From: Peronospora farinosa
Taxonomy: Eukaryota; Oomycota; Peronosporomycetes; Peronosporales; Peronosporaceae
Direction of reading: 5' to 3'
DNA: 64,000 nt
Assembly (NCBI GenBank): GCA_947646735.1
Contig: CANTFK010000991.1
Location: forward strand, 434,001-498,000
The notes beneath the pieces were generated by a model. That model ran no database searches. It was not told where the DNA came from and saw only the letters and a program-made list of their open reading frames with translations. The position numbers were made by a program, and so were the translations under genes. Shown here one piece after another: positions 56,501-64,000 of this stretch (position 1 is its first letter; every line of letters starts with the position of its first letter).

Positions 56501-58970
56501 TCGGACTGCTCTGAGTCGCCAGGCTACTGATGACGAGGACGATGATGACCGATGTGCAATGTGTGTATCGCTGAACTTAACTCGGGTTACACCCGAGCCG
56601 TGTTTATTTGATGAGATCGTCGCAGCGTACAAGGGTGACTCAGATTATGCAGACATTATCGAGTATCTGCGTGCTCCCAGCGATGCTGCACTGGGAGCAT
56701 TATCCCGTACCAAGCGCGACCATATTCATCGATACAGTTTAGATGGCGATTTGCTTCTGTATAGCATCGACCAATTCGATTCTCCTCGCACGGTGATTGC
56801 CAATGACATGGATTTGCGTGCAAGAATCATTCACGAGTATCACGATGCTCCTGCTGGCGGCCATTTAGGCCGCGAAAAGACTTTCGCGGCTGTGTCTCGA
56901 GACTTCTTCTGGCCCCACATGTATAAGTGGGTACGCAACTGGATCCGAACGTGCGAAATATGCCAGCGTGTGAAGCCATCTCCATCGTCACAGGCTCCCT
57001 TGCGATCGTTGCCAATTGCAGCAGAGGCCTGGAGATCAGTTTCGATGGACTTTATCTTCGGGCTTGCGCCCGATAGCCAAGCTCGAACGGGCATCTTGGT
57101 CTTTGTTGACAGATTCAGCAAGATGACACATCTCGTGCCTGTTCACGCTAAGGTCACCGCGGCAGAGACCGCGGCGCACTTCATCGACGCGGTGTTCCGT
57201 CATCATGGCCTTCCAGAAAACATTGTTTCGGACCGTGATCCGCGATTTACGTCCGCATTTTGGACATCACTTTTCGAGCTCCTCGGGACAAAACTGCTGA
57301 TGTCGACGGCAGCCCATCCGGAAACGGATGGGCAGACCGAGCGCGTGAACCGAGTCCTCGAAGATGTTCTTCGGAGTTATGCTACGTCATTTACAAGTTG
57401 GAGTGCATTTTTACCACTCGCTGAGTTCGCACTCAACAACGCCGTACACGCGTCAACAGGGTTGACGCCATTTTTTGTGAATTCGGCTCGTCACCCTCGT
57501 GTTCCTACTGTCCTGGCCGTGGGGCGACCCACAACACCTAGTGGCTCCACTCTGGGGGGGGATAAAGGTGATAAACAAGGATCGAGTGCAGCTCACGGTA
57601 TTTTGAGCGCGAATGCAGTAACACGATCCAAGGCAAAGACGGCCATTTTGACGCCATCAGACGTGGCGTCCCCATTAGCTCGATGGACTGCGCAGACATT
57701 GATTGACCCGTCTTCGGGTAAGCGTTCCCCTACTGCCAACTACGCGCCGATTGAGTCGGCGCGACCAATTGATGACATGGCCGTGTCGGAATTTATACTC
57801 CAACGTCAAGCCATCACCAGGTTTGTACGCGACGCACTACAAACTGCTGTAGACCTACAGAAGGAGAACGCTGACAAACATGGAAGAAAGAACATGAGCA
57901 AGTTTGAGAAAGGTGACCGTGTATTATTATCGACGGAAGGTTTAAGGGATTCTGCGGTCACTAATCTGGGCGCGAGTAAACTCGCGCCACGCTTCATCGG
58001 TCCATTCAAGGTTCTGAAGGCAATTGGCGACGCTTATACACTCGACGTCCCCTCTTCACTGCGACTCCACCCGACATTCTATGTCGGGCGGCTGAAGGAA
58101 TATCGTCCGGCTACGCTTCACGGTTTGGCTCCGACGCCGGCTTCAGGGGTTCGTAAGTCGAACGGCCTTCCCGTCGCGCTCGACGCGCCGATGACATGGG
58201 GCGGGGTCTCGATCCCGTCTGAACCTGACCAAGCATCTGGCGCTCCAGAATCCTTATCCGCTCGAGCAGTTCACGGTTCGACTGCCGGGTCTCACTCGAA
58301 GTCTTCTCCGCCTGGGCAGCACGTTCACTGGCAGCCTCAGCCTCCAGCCGAGCATCGGCAGCTATATTCACGGCCTGATCAACATCGTCCTGAGCAACCA
58401 GGACGCCAGCTCTACCACCGCGAGAGCCCTCCTCCGCTTGTTGATGCGGAGGGACAGGTGCGCTGGATTGTAGACCGCATTGTGGGTCACGAGGACCCTC
58501 CACAACCATTACTGCAGTCGGCTCATGAGAAGCGTGCGGTTCCATCCGTGCGTAGGTACCGAGTACGTTGGCTTGGATTCCCTCCCGAGCAGGATACATG
58601 GGAACCACGTTCCTCGCTCCTTCGTGACGTTCCAGATGTGGTTCTGTCGTATGAAGCCACGAAGTCGGACTATTCCAAGGCGGGCGAGCACGCGAACGCT
58701 CTCGTGACAAACGAGAGCGGTAAGGAGATTCACGTTGTCGGAAACGGGAACGATGACAAGAACGAGAACGATGTCGCGAACGCAAACGATGTCGCGAACG
58801 AGATCGATGCCGTGATCGAGAATGTCGCGGTGAATACATATCACGATTGCGAGGCGAGAATCGCGCAACTGGACGGGCAGGCGAACGTGTCGCTGCCCTG
58901 CGCTGATGATCCCGCGGAGATCGACTCCGCTGTCGCGAGTGGTGCCGCCAGCAGGGCGCACCACGAATAA
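53487..58970 (+). CDS. Gypsy pol polyprotein with C-terminal chromodomain
   Basis: About 1805 codons are counted from 53553, but there is no ATG near the start; expression is inferred to be by -1 frameshift from gag. Protease DSGA is at residue 45. A repeat linker of V-E-Q-G-F-P units spans about residues 209-362. RT covers roughly 560-740 ([23 protein letters not shown], catalytic FDDI at 707). RNase H follows ([22 protein letters not shown]). Integrase has an HHCC zinc module near 1092-1130 and a DDE core ([30 protein letters not shown]), then GPY/F (RFIGPFKVL). A chromodomain near 1635-1705 ([19 protein letters not shown]) likely guides integration to marked chromatin. No disabling stop is seen. 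Confidence 0.93.
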   Translation, partial: KKRSGPVGAGRPTGWNGGPGPPVAAQPSSPPALRARLNATTTSGDSRLIIVSLHVAGVRRPLRALLDSGATNNFFRESCLSMLPPSIQVLEGPGQVVVKLADGKPHRVSRREVSLPYTFDGFRSNDDFLVIAMNYAFDCILGMPWLARYKPQIDWLARSVRRRRKFDVSEVFTHLLVSPSDWPNVTVVDRDSTTLAVHRASDGPLCTACAVLRDTSDSDSSLQSEEDDEDDAVEQGFPRVINAVEQGFPHVNAVVEPGFPSAPIVVEQGLPQGHCGDEQELASECDVDGQESSRESMMVEPGFPSSPTVVEPRFPHGHIVVEQGLPHEYNVDGQESPRESMMVEPGFPSSPTVVEPRFPHGHTVVEQGLPRGFTAAEQELPHQVSTVEFGVLPSSVSGILDDDIQCLEGGDGLSPDCGSPASSSDSKHDGDNSTENLALECVHAIVYVEGSPQRRQYIEVESPPRNASSITSLPGLSWKHFLRDLKGGTVEQVCLITNEVVTVANEEHMARPQSAEPKSAREERFASQSWEALRESGNPVYDIAREYADVFPDKIPAELPADRGVRHEIDLVPGSKYCVTRQWPLPRDQVEAIDAFFEGRRKAGHVRESISPHSSPTFCVKKATGGWRIVHAFNKLNDATIPAQTPIPRKDMVLNSMSGSVIFSAIDLTDGFYQILMRPSDIPLTAVSTPSGMLWEWLVMPQGLKNAPATFNRMVSQVLRPLRNFAPSYFDDIFVHSRAEGNLNDVQVHLQHLKQVFQVMRDNKLYANLKKCVFCAPEIPVLGCYVSKSGVRADPEKVSSICSWPTPKNPTELRQWLGLANYLHKYTKDYAGSIQPLSSLLKKDATWLWRPEHQAAFEAVKKSLASAPVLVLPDDSKPFHVVCDASDFAIGCALMQFDDEGRERVVSYQSRQMKPAEKNYPVHDKELLAMRYALIKFRVHLLGESTFALYTDHASLRTAMKSPHLSQRMARWLSFFSEYNFVVHYKPGKTNILADALSRRPDYDPRTALSRQATDDEDDDDRCAMCVSLNLTRVTPEPCLFDEIVAAYKGDSDYADIIEYLRAPSDAALGALSRTKRDHIHRYSLDGDLLLYSIDQFDSPRTVIANDMDLRARIIHEYHDAPAGGHLGREKTFAAVSRDFFWPHMYKWVRNWIRTCEICQRVKPSPSSQAPLRSLPIAAEAWRSVSMDFIFGLAPDSQARTGILVFVDRFSKMTHLVPVHAKVTAAETAAHFIDAVFRHHGLPENIVSDRDPRFTSAFWTSLFELLGTKLLMSTAAHPETDGQTERVNRVLEDVLRSYATSFTSWSAFLPLAEFALNNAVHASTGLTPFFVNSARHPRVPTVLAVGRPTTPSGSTLGGDKGDKQGSSAAHGILSANAVTRSKAKTAILTPSDVASPLARWTAQTLIDPSSGKRSPTANYAPIESARPIDDMAVSEFILQRQAITRFVRDALQTAVDLQKENADKHGRKNMSKFEKGDRVLLSTEGLRDSAVTNLGASKLAPRFIGPFKVLKAIGDAYTLDVPSSLRLHPTFYVGRLKEYRPATLHGLAPTPASGVRKSNGLPVALDAPMTWGGVSIPSEPDQASGAPESLSARAVHGSTAGSHSKSSPPGQHVHWQPQPPAEHRQLYSRPDQHRPEQPGRQLYHRESPPPLVDAEGQVRWIVDRIVGHEDPPQPLLQSAHEKRAVPSVRRYRVRWLGFPPEQDTWEPRSSLLRDVPDVVLSYEATKSDYSKAGEHANALVTNESGKEIHVVGNGNDDKNENDVANANDVANEIDAVIENVAVNTYHDCEARIAQLDGQANVSLPCADDPAEIDSAVASGAASRAHHE
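54181..54640 (+). repeat. VEQGFP peptide repeats in the protease-RT linker
   Basis: About 13-15 imperfect units of 10-14 codons around V-[EV]-[QP]-[GR]-[FL]-P, including a 40-codon block present twice (near 54343 and 54463). The linker is acidic and Pro-rich. A shorter series occupies the same place in the related element at 61980-62165. Confidence 0.85.
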
Positions 58971-59428
58971 CTGCGCTTCTCCGTTCGCCCAGACTTCGCT
59001 CATACTTCGCAATCCAACTTCGTTCGCGATCACTGAGTGGACACTCAGCGATGTGTCGTCGCCATTCGTCATGAGTTGGGCGTGGAGTCGAGTCACAAGA
59101 TTGGCATCCGATTCCAACGTTGGATGAAGGCGCACCAAGAACGTTGTAGAGCTTCATGCTCGATTCCATCAAGACCTTTCCCGCGCAGTTTTCGAAATCG
59201 GCGGAAGTAGTCCCGCATCATGTCCAGTGAGTCCGGAGCGTGAGCTCCGGACAAGTCGTACAGCGACCAAGGTATGAGCTGCCGCGCCATGATGTTGGTT
59301 GATGCACTCCCGCTGACGTTCCTTGGGAGTGCTGCTGGACTGGGTGTTGGGTCTCCGGACATTGCTTGTTCGTTTGTGGGCGAAGGGTTTTCGACAGTTG
59401 AGCACTCACGGTTGGTGAGTGCTGTCAT
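58111..59428 (-). CDS. Antisense ORF pair in the gypsy 3' region (RS-rich, coiled-coil)
   Basis: On the minus strand, a 111-codon ORF (59093-59428) starts 14 bp inside the 3' LTR. A 353-codon ORF (58111-59172) overlaps it in the +1 frame. Both frames look protein-like where they do not overlap: [15 protein letters not shown] and [15 protein letters not shown] in the first; [20 protein letters not shown], an Arg-Ser-Arg-His repeat, and a heptad-like coil ([29 protein letters not shown]) in the second. The second ORF stops right where the sense integrase GPY/F module ends and overlaps the sense chromodomain. Function is unknown. Low-complexity overlap with pol could make part of it fortuitous. 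Confidence 0.5.
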
Positions 59429-59441
59429 GAGAAGGGGGTGA
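59401..59441 (+). promoter_or_regulatory. Polypurine tract preceded by a 9-bp hairpin
   Basis: AGCACTCAC (59401-59409) pairs with GTGAGTGCT (59415-59423). The purine run GAGAAGGGGGTGA then leads into the 3' LTR and should prime plus-strand synthesis. Confidence 0.65.
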
Positions 59442-59783
59442 TGTAATGGGCTACATTACACATATAGCATTAACACAAATAAACAATTACATATGTAGGC
59501 AGGTGCTGGGCCCGAATAGCGGGCACAGCGTGGTAATTTATTATTGGTTTATTATTGGGCCTAAAGTCCCCAATATGGACCAATGATAAATCAACCTGAA
59601 ATTGTGTGGTTCCCGAAAGGCGGGAACACTGTCGTATTTATTACGACTAAAATCTTCGTAATTAGTACGAATTAAAACCAAAATAAAAATCAGAGTTAAA
59701 TTTACTTAATACCTAATACTCGGGCTTGAGTCTTCCTCAAGCGCACGTGTAAGCTAGTGACGGTACGTTCTAGCCCCGTTACA
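59442..59783 (+). repeat. 3' LTR of the intact gypsy element
   Basis: Same 342 bp as the 5' LTR with about seven substitutions. One breaks the second hairpin (GCTGGGCCCG) and six cluster near the end, removing the ACTTAAGCTTAAGT palindrome. Confidence 0.93.
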
Positions 59784-59969
59784 CAGCTCGTTAAGCCTGG
59801 AGTAGTTGAAAGTGTCCTGACAGAAAGTCAGGTGTCACTAATTCTTCCCAGCTCGAGGAGACAGGTGAGTGAATGAGACGATGACAATCTTTCTTGCACC
59901 CAATGGTTCTGCACAGAGCTGAGAGCCATTAACAGTTGATGGTAGGCTGACAGGAAGTTAAGCGCCACA
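59784..59969 (+). repeat. Third decayed gypsy copy, right flank piece
   Basis: Matches 34873-35040 in the same orientation (CAGCTCGTTAAGCC, AGTGTCCTGACAG), at roughly 80 percent by eye. It was split by the intact element and then cut by the next one at 59970. Confidence 0.7.
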
Positions 59970-60310
59970 TGTAATGGGCAACCCATTACAGAAGTAGTTA
60001 TAGGAATTATACATAATTACATAAGTAGGCATAGGGCATAATTATATAAGTAGGCATAGGGCAGTATCCGATCAGCGGATGCTGCGCGTCCTTTTATTAT
60101 GGGTTCATTTTGGGGTGCCAGACCCATAATTAACCAATAATAAATTGACTTCCATATTGAGTGGTTCCCATGAGCTAGGGAACATATTCGCACTTACTGC
60201 GAATTAAAACAAAACAAAAAATAAAATAGAGTTATATTTACGAGTTAATTAAAAGCGCTTCCTCGACGCCCTTTTAGTGTAAGACGGTAACGGGTCCTTA
60301 GCCCGTTACA
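59970..60310 (+). repeat. 5' LTR of the second gypsy element, hairpin chain
   Basis: Starts with the palindrome TGTAATGGG/CCCATTACA and ends CCCGTTACA. Stems include GCAGTATCCG/CGGATGCTGC, ATTATGGGT/ACCCATAAT, GTTCCC/GGGAAC, TTCGCA/TGCGAA and TAACGGG/CCCGTTA. A 25-bp unit ATAAGTAGGCATAGGG with preceding bases is duplicated near 60022-60065. The bases after it (CCGGGTAGCGCTTCG) resemble the primer-binding region of the first element. Confidence 0.9.
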
Positions 60311-60351
60311 CCGGGTAGCGCTTCGTAGTCTTTCCAAATACCAGAATCGAG

Positions 60352-61374
60352 ATGAACATACAAGAGTCTTCTGTGGCTCCAGCGGTCTCGCTGGAGCATT
60401 CTGATTTTCCACATCTCACCTCGGTGGAGTGGCAGGCACTACATCGCCTCGCGGAGGTGTCTTGTGAAACTATTGTGACGTCGTTGCTGAGCACAGCGAA
60501 GTCTGATGCTCAACGTACTGCCATTCAAGACTTTATGGTGCGAGAGCTCGCCGAAGCGAATTGGCGAGTATTGACTCCCTCACGCACTTCGCACCATGAA
60601 GCTATCAAGATGGAGACGTCAACGTACTCCTGTGATGGTTCAGATCGTCTCCATCTTAATCGCTGGTTTCGCGAGGTGGATATTGCGATAGCGTCAAACT
60701 TGATTGACGCTCCGACGGCCAAGGTCAATTTCCTGCTTTCTCAGCTTGTTGGCAAAGCCAAGGAATGGGCTATCGGAAAGCTCGTCGTAGATGAGTCGGC
60801 GTTTCCTACGCTGGACGATATCCAGCGTGACTTACGACTGGCTTTCGAGCCTCCTCAAGACGAATCTCGCTTGCGTGCAGATTTCTTTTCACTCCGACAA
60901 GGCAAGCTGTCGATGCGTGACTACGTGCAGAAGACACGTCATCTTGCTTCGTGCATTACCACGCAGCCAATTGACATGGCTTCACAAGTCCATGTCTTTA
61001 TCTTTGGTATGCAAGAGGGCATGACGCGTTACTGCCTCACACGTGCTGAGCCAAAGTCCCTCGAGGAGGCATTTGCCCTCGCGCTTCGTGAGGATTACAC
61101 TGTCGCGTCGTCGTACCTGTACGCAGCGTCACAACATCCCCGGACGTCTGGCCCAGAGCCAATGGAAATTGATGCAATCGAGTCCTCTCGTGGTCGCGGC
61201 AAATCATTAAGCCGCGACATTCGCAATCCTAACACGATGAAGTGTTTTCGATGTGGCAAGACAGGCCATCGTGCGGCTGTCTGTCGTGCACCTCCGGTGA
61301 CTATGAACACAGCTGTCTCACGGGGAGACGCTGTGTCGTCGGTGTTCCCGCCAAAAAACGAGCGGTTCCAGTAG
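60352..61374 (+). CDS. Gypsy gag protein, second element
   Basis: An intact 340 aa. Same layout as the gag at 52459: N-terminal [19 protein letters not shown], core [19 protein letters not shown] and [15 protein letters not shown], and a CCHC knuckle [14 protein letters not shown] near residue 300. It is open although the downstream pol is broken, so it might still supply particles or act in trans. It ends in the slippery heptamer region. Confidence 0.9.
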   Translation: MNIQESSVAPAVSLEHSDFPHLTSVEWQALHRLAEVSCETIVTSLLSTAKSDAQRTAIQDFMVRELAEANWRVLTPSRTSHHEAIKMETSTYSCDGSDRLHLNRWFREVDIAIASNLIDAPTAKVNFLLSQLVGKAKEWAIGKLVVDESAFPTLDDIQRDLRLAFEPPQDESRLRADFFSLRQGKLSMRDYVQKTRHLASCITTQPIDMASQVHVFIFGMQEGMTRYCLTRAEPKSLEEAFALALREDYTVASSYLYAASQHPRTSGPEPMEIDAIESSRGRGKSLSRDIRNPNTMKCFRCGKTGHRAAVCRAPPVTMNTAVSRGDAVSSVFPPKNERFQ

Positions 61375-61393
61375 ACGTGGGGCGTCCTACTGG
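61353..61393 (+). promoter_or_regulatory. Conserved -1 frameshift signal, second element
   Basis: A AAA AAC at 61353-61359 in gag phase, an 8-nt spacer, then a 7-bp hairpin CCAGTAG (61368-61374) with CTACTGG (61387-61393). The layout is the same as at 53487-53528, again with the gag stop in the stem. Confidence 0.8.
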
Positions 61394-64000
61394 CATAAAT
61401 GGAGCCTCGAGTACTCAGATGACAGCTTGGGCTCCTATCCCCAAAGTATTCATACCCGCTTCAATGCCACCACCATGCGCGATGATTCGAGACTGATTTT
61501 ATCAGTCTCATCGTCGCTGGATTGAAGCGACCACTTCGAGCGTTGTTGGATTGTGGCGCTTCCAACAACTTCTTTCGTGCATCCTTTTGTCCTTTCTCCG
61601 TCGACTGTCACGATTCGATAAGGTCCAGGTGACATCGTTGTCAAACTTGCCGATGGACAACCAAAACGTGTCCCGCGTAAAACAGTGGTTTTACCGTACA
61701 CTTTCGACGGTTTCCAGAGCAACGACGAATTTTTGGTGTACGAGCTGAACTATGCAATCAAGTGACAGCCACGGTATCAGCCGAGGATAGATTGGCTATC
61801 TCGTCCGTCAAACTTCGAACCGGTTATGACGTCAGTGAAGTGTTTACTCATTTGTTGGTCGATTCGTCCGATTGGCCTCACGTCAGGGTCGTGAAAGAAC
61901 TCGCCACGACTAGTAGTCAACACAGAGAGAGCGATGGCCCTCTGTGCGCAGTATGTTCCGTTACACTGACGGAGCCACAGAACGAAGCGGTCGAACAGCG
62001 GTTCCCGTATACACATACATCGGTCGAACAGGGCTTCCCGATTCACAACGAGGCGGTCGAACAGCTGTTCCCGCATACAAAGACATCGGTCGAACAGGGA
62101 TTCCCGATTCTCAACGAGGCGGTCGAGCAGGGGCTCCCGCAAACAAGTGAAGCGGTCGAAGACGATCTCCCGCTTTTTATTGACGAGAATGGGCGGACGA
62201 TGGATCCGCATGAGACCGACGTGGTGGAGACAGAGCTCCCACGTCTAGCGGGGGGTACATCATCCTCTTGTAATAGCAACGTGCCAGTCTCTAGCAGGGG
62301 CTCGAGACGCAAGAAAAAACGCAAGAAATGAGCACGCCGATCACCGAGACGACGAAATTCACGTCAACATGCTGATGCATTTGATCCCGTAGTGACGGAA
62401 TCCGTATGCGCGCTTGATTACGTGAAGGGGTCTTCACATCGTGGCCTCTACATTGAGGTAGCGAGTCCACCGTGCACTGCTGCAGATATCACATCTCTGC
62501 CAGACCTTACATGGAAAGACTTCCTTCATGACCTCAAGGCCGGCGACATCGAGCAAGTGTGCATCGTTTCATCCACCGAAGCAGCCAGTGAAGAAGTTCT
62601 GGAGGCTCGCCCGAAGAGCGCCGAGCCTAAATCAGCGCGCGAAGAACGCTTCGCGGCACAGTCTTGGGATGCTCTTCGTGCTTCGGGCAACCCTGTATAC
62701 GATATCGCCCGTGAGTACGCCAATATTTTCCCGGAGAAAATTCCAGCTGAGCTCCCGGTGGATAGTGGTGTGCGGCACGAGATAGATCTCGTGCCAGGAT
62801 CGAAATACTGCGTGACAAGGCAGTGGCCGTTACCGCGCGACCAAGTCATCGCTATTTCGAGGGTCGCCGCAAGGCTGGCCATGTCCGCGAGAGTATCTCG
62901 CCACCTTCGAGCCCGACTTTATGTGTGAAGAAAGCCACCGGCGGTTGGCGCATTGTGCACGCTTTACACAGATTGAATGACGCCACGATCCCGGCTCAAA
63001 ATATTACCTTTCGTAAAGACATGGTATTGAATATCATGTCCGAGAGTGAGATCTACAGCGCCATGGATCTGACAGACGGTTTCTATCAGATCCTCATGAG
63101 GGACAGGGACTTTCCATTCACTACGGTCAGCACCCCAAGCGGGATGCTTTGGGAGTAGTTAGGCATGCAACAAGGTCTCAAGAACGCTCCATCTACGTTC
63201 AATCGGATAGTGACACAAGTACTTCGTCCACTTCGCGACTGTGCACCGAGCTACTTTGACGACATTTTGTTCACAGCCGCGCTGAGAAAAAGCTCAGCGC
63301 TACGGAGGTACACCTTCGACAATTGAAGCAGTTGAATCAAGTTATGCGCGAGAATAAATTAAATATGCAAATATAAAGAAATGTGTCTTCTACGCTCTCG
63401 AGATTCCAGTACTCGAATGCTACGTCAGCAAGGAAGGTGTCCGCGCTGATCCTGAGAAGATCTCATCGATCTGTTTCTGTCCAACGCCCAGGAACCAAAC
63501 TGAATTACTTAAATGGATCGGTCTGGCGAATTACTTGCATACGTATATGAAGAACTATGCTGAGCTAATTCAGCCATTATCGACTTTGCTCAAGGAAGAC
63601 GCAGTATGGTTATGAAAGGCAGAACATCAATCTGCCTTCGACTCCGTGAAGAAGAGCTTGTCCGAGGCACCGGTGATGATGCTACCTGACGACTCTAAGC
63701 CATTCCACGTCGTATGTGACGCGAGCAATTTCGCTATAGGATGTGCCCTCATGCAATTTGATGACGAGGGTCGAGAGCGCGTCGTGAGTTTCAATTACGA
63801 CAGATGAAACCTGCCGAGAAAAATTATCCGGTACACGACAAGGAACTTTTGGCTATGCGTTACGCGCTAATAAAGTTTAGAGTATATTTGATCGGCAAAA
63901 AGATGTTTTCTATCTACACAGATCACGCATCATTGCGTACCGCCGTCAAGAGTCCTCACTTGTCCCAGCGTATGGCACGGTGGTTGTCATTTTTTGCCGA
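61394..64000 (+). pseudogene. Broken gypsy pol, second element
   Basis: The protease region is frameshifted, with its active-site strand near 61540. The VEQGFP linker frame (61762-62331) ends in a stop after a Lys/Arg run. RT begins in 62392-62928 and continues in another frame at 62823-63158 ([24 protein letters not shown]), where an in-frame TAG follows MLWE. RNase H is recognisable to the window end ([19 protein letters not shown]). At least four disabling changes are visible. Confidence 0.87.

Larger units (their letters stand above)
52091..59783 (+). mobile_element. Complete Ty3/gypsy chromodomain retrotransposon
   Basis: A 7693-bp element with 342-bp LTRs (about seven differences, clustered in the last 60 bp), flanked by the 5-bp target duplication CAGCT at 52086-52090 and 59784-59788. 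Gag and pol are both open and linked by a -1 frameshift signal. Pol order is protease, repeat linker, RT, RNase H, integrase, chromodomain. A long antisense ORF fills the 3' end. It looks potentially autonomous. Confidence 0.95.
59970..64000 (+). mobile_element. Second related Ty3/gypsy element, truncated by window end
   Basis: Has a 341-bp 5' LTR, primer-binding site, intact gag and broken pol up to RNase H at the window edge. Family membership with the 52091-59783 element is clear from gag, the frameshift signal, the repeat linker and the LTR structure. Confidence 0.9.

Noticed and set aside
58509..59138. 209-codon minus-strand ORF in the third antisense frame
   Set aside because: The same region is better explained by the RS/coiled-coil frame. 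This frame gives repetitive Asp-Ile-Val sequence from the 12-bp repeat and no structured segment.

Overview
The window looks like nuclear DNA of a filamentous oomycete (Peronosporales-like). This is inferred, not proven, from short GT-AG introns (69-110 nt), intron-poor PX, mitochondrial-carrier and Sin3-complex genes, and a heavy load of chromodomain Ty3/gypsy and Ty1/copia LTR retrotransposons. No sequence search could be run. All calls rest on translated motifs, splice sites, repeat boundaries and base pairing read by eye.

Layout. (1) 1-11573: a head-to-tail array of about 394-408 bp units. Each unit carries one minus-strand tRNA-Ala(TGC) gene; 29 copies lie in the window and the array runs off the left edge. 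Its right end is cut by a fragment of a gypsy leader. (2) 11574-23502: the host gene block, with a PX-domain gene (-), a peroxisomal-type mitochondrial carrier family gene (-, two exons), a SAP30-like/PHD-finger fusion gene (+, two exons) and an EGF-like single-pass membrane protein gene (-, two exons). (3) 23445-29704: a nearly intact copia element inserted just upstream of that gene and flanked by 428-bp direct repeats of its first-exon/promoter region. (4) 30226-31290: a paralogous EGF-like membrane protein gene with the same exon structure. (5) 31.3-52.1 kb: a transposon graveyard organised as a large inverted repeat. Arms of about 4.6-5 kb (about 33.35-38.01 and 47.11-52.07 kb) hold a decayed gypsy element plus an 832-bp LTR. 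The roughly 9-kb spacer holds a second decayed gypsy element, interrupted by a solo LTR and a copia fragment. (6) 52091-59783: a complete gypsy element with 342-bp LTRs, a 5-bp target duplication, a gag-pol -1 frameshift signal, a C-terminal chromodomain and a long antisense ORF at its 3' end. (7) 59970-64000: the 5' half of a related gypsy element with intact gag and broken pol, cut by the window edge.

The most interesting signals are four. The LTRs of the two related gypsy elements are chains of hairpins, with compensatory base changes between the elements. A -1 ribosomal frameshift signal is conserved in both. An antisense RS-rich/coiled-coil ORF overlaps the chromodomain. The tRNA-Ala array has acceptor-stem mutations that accumulate in a nested order.
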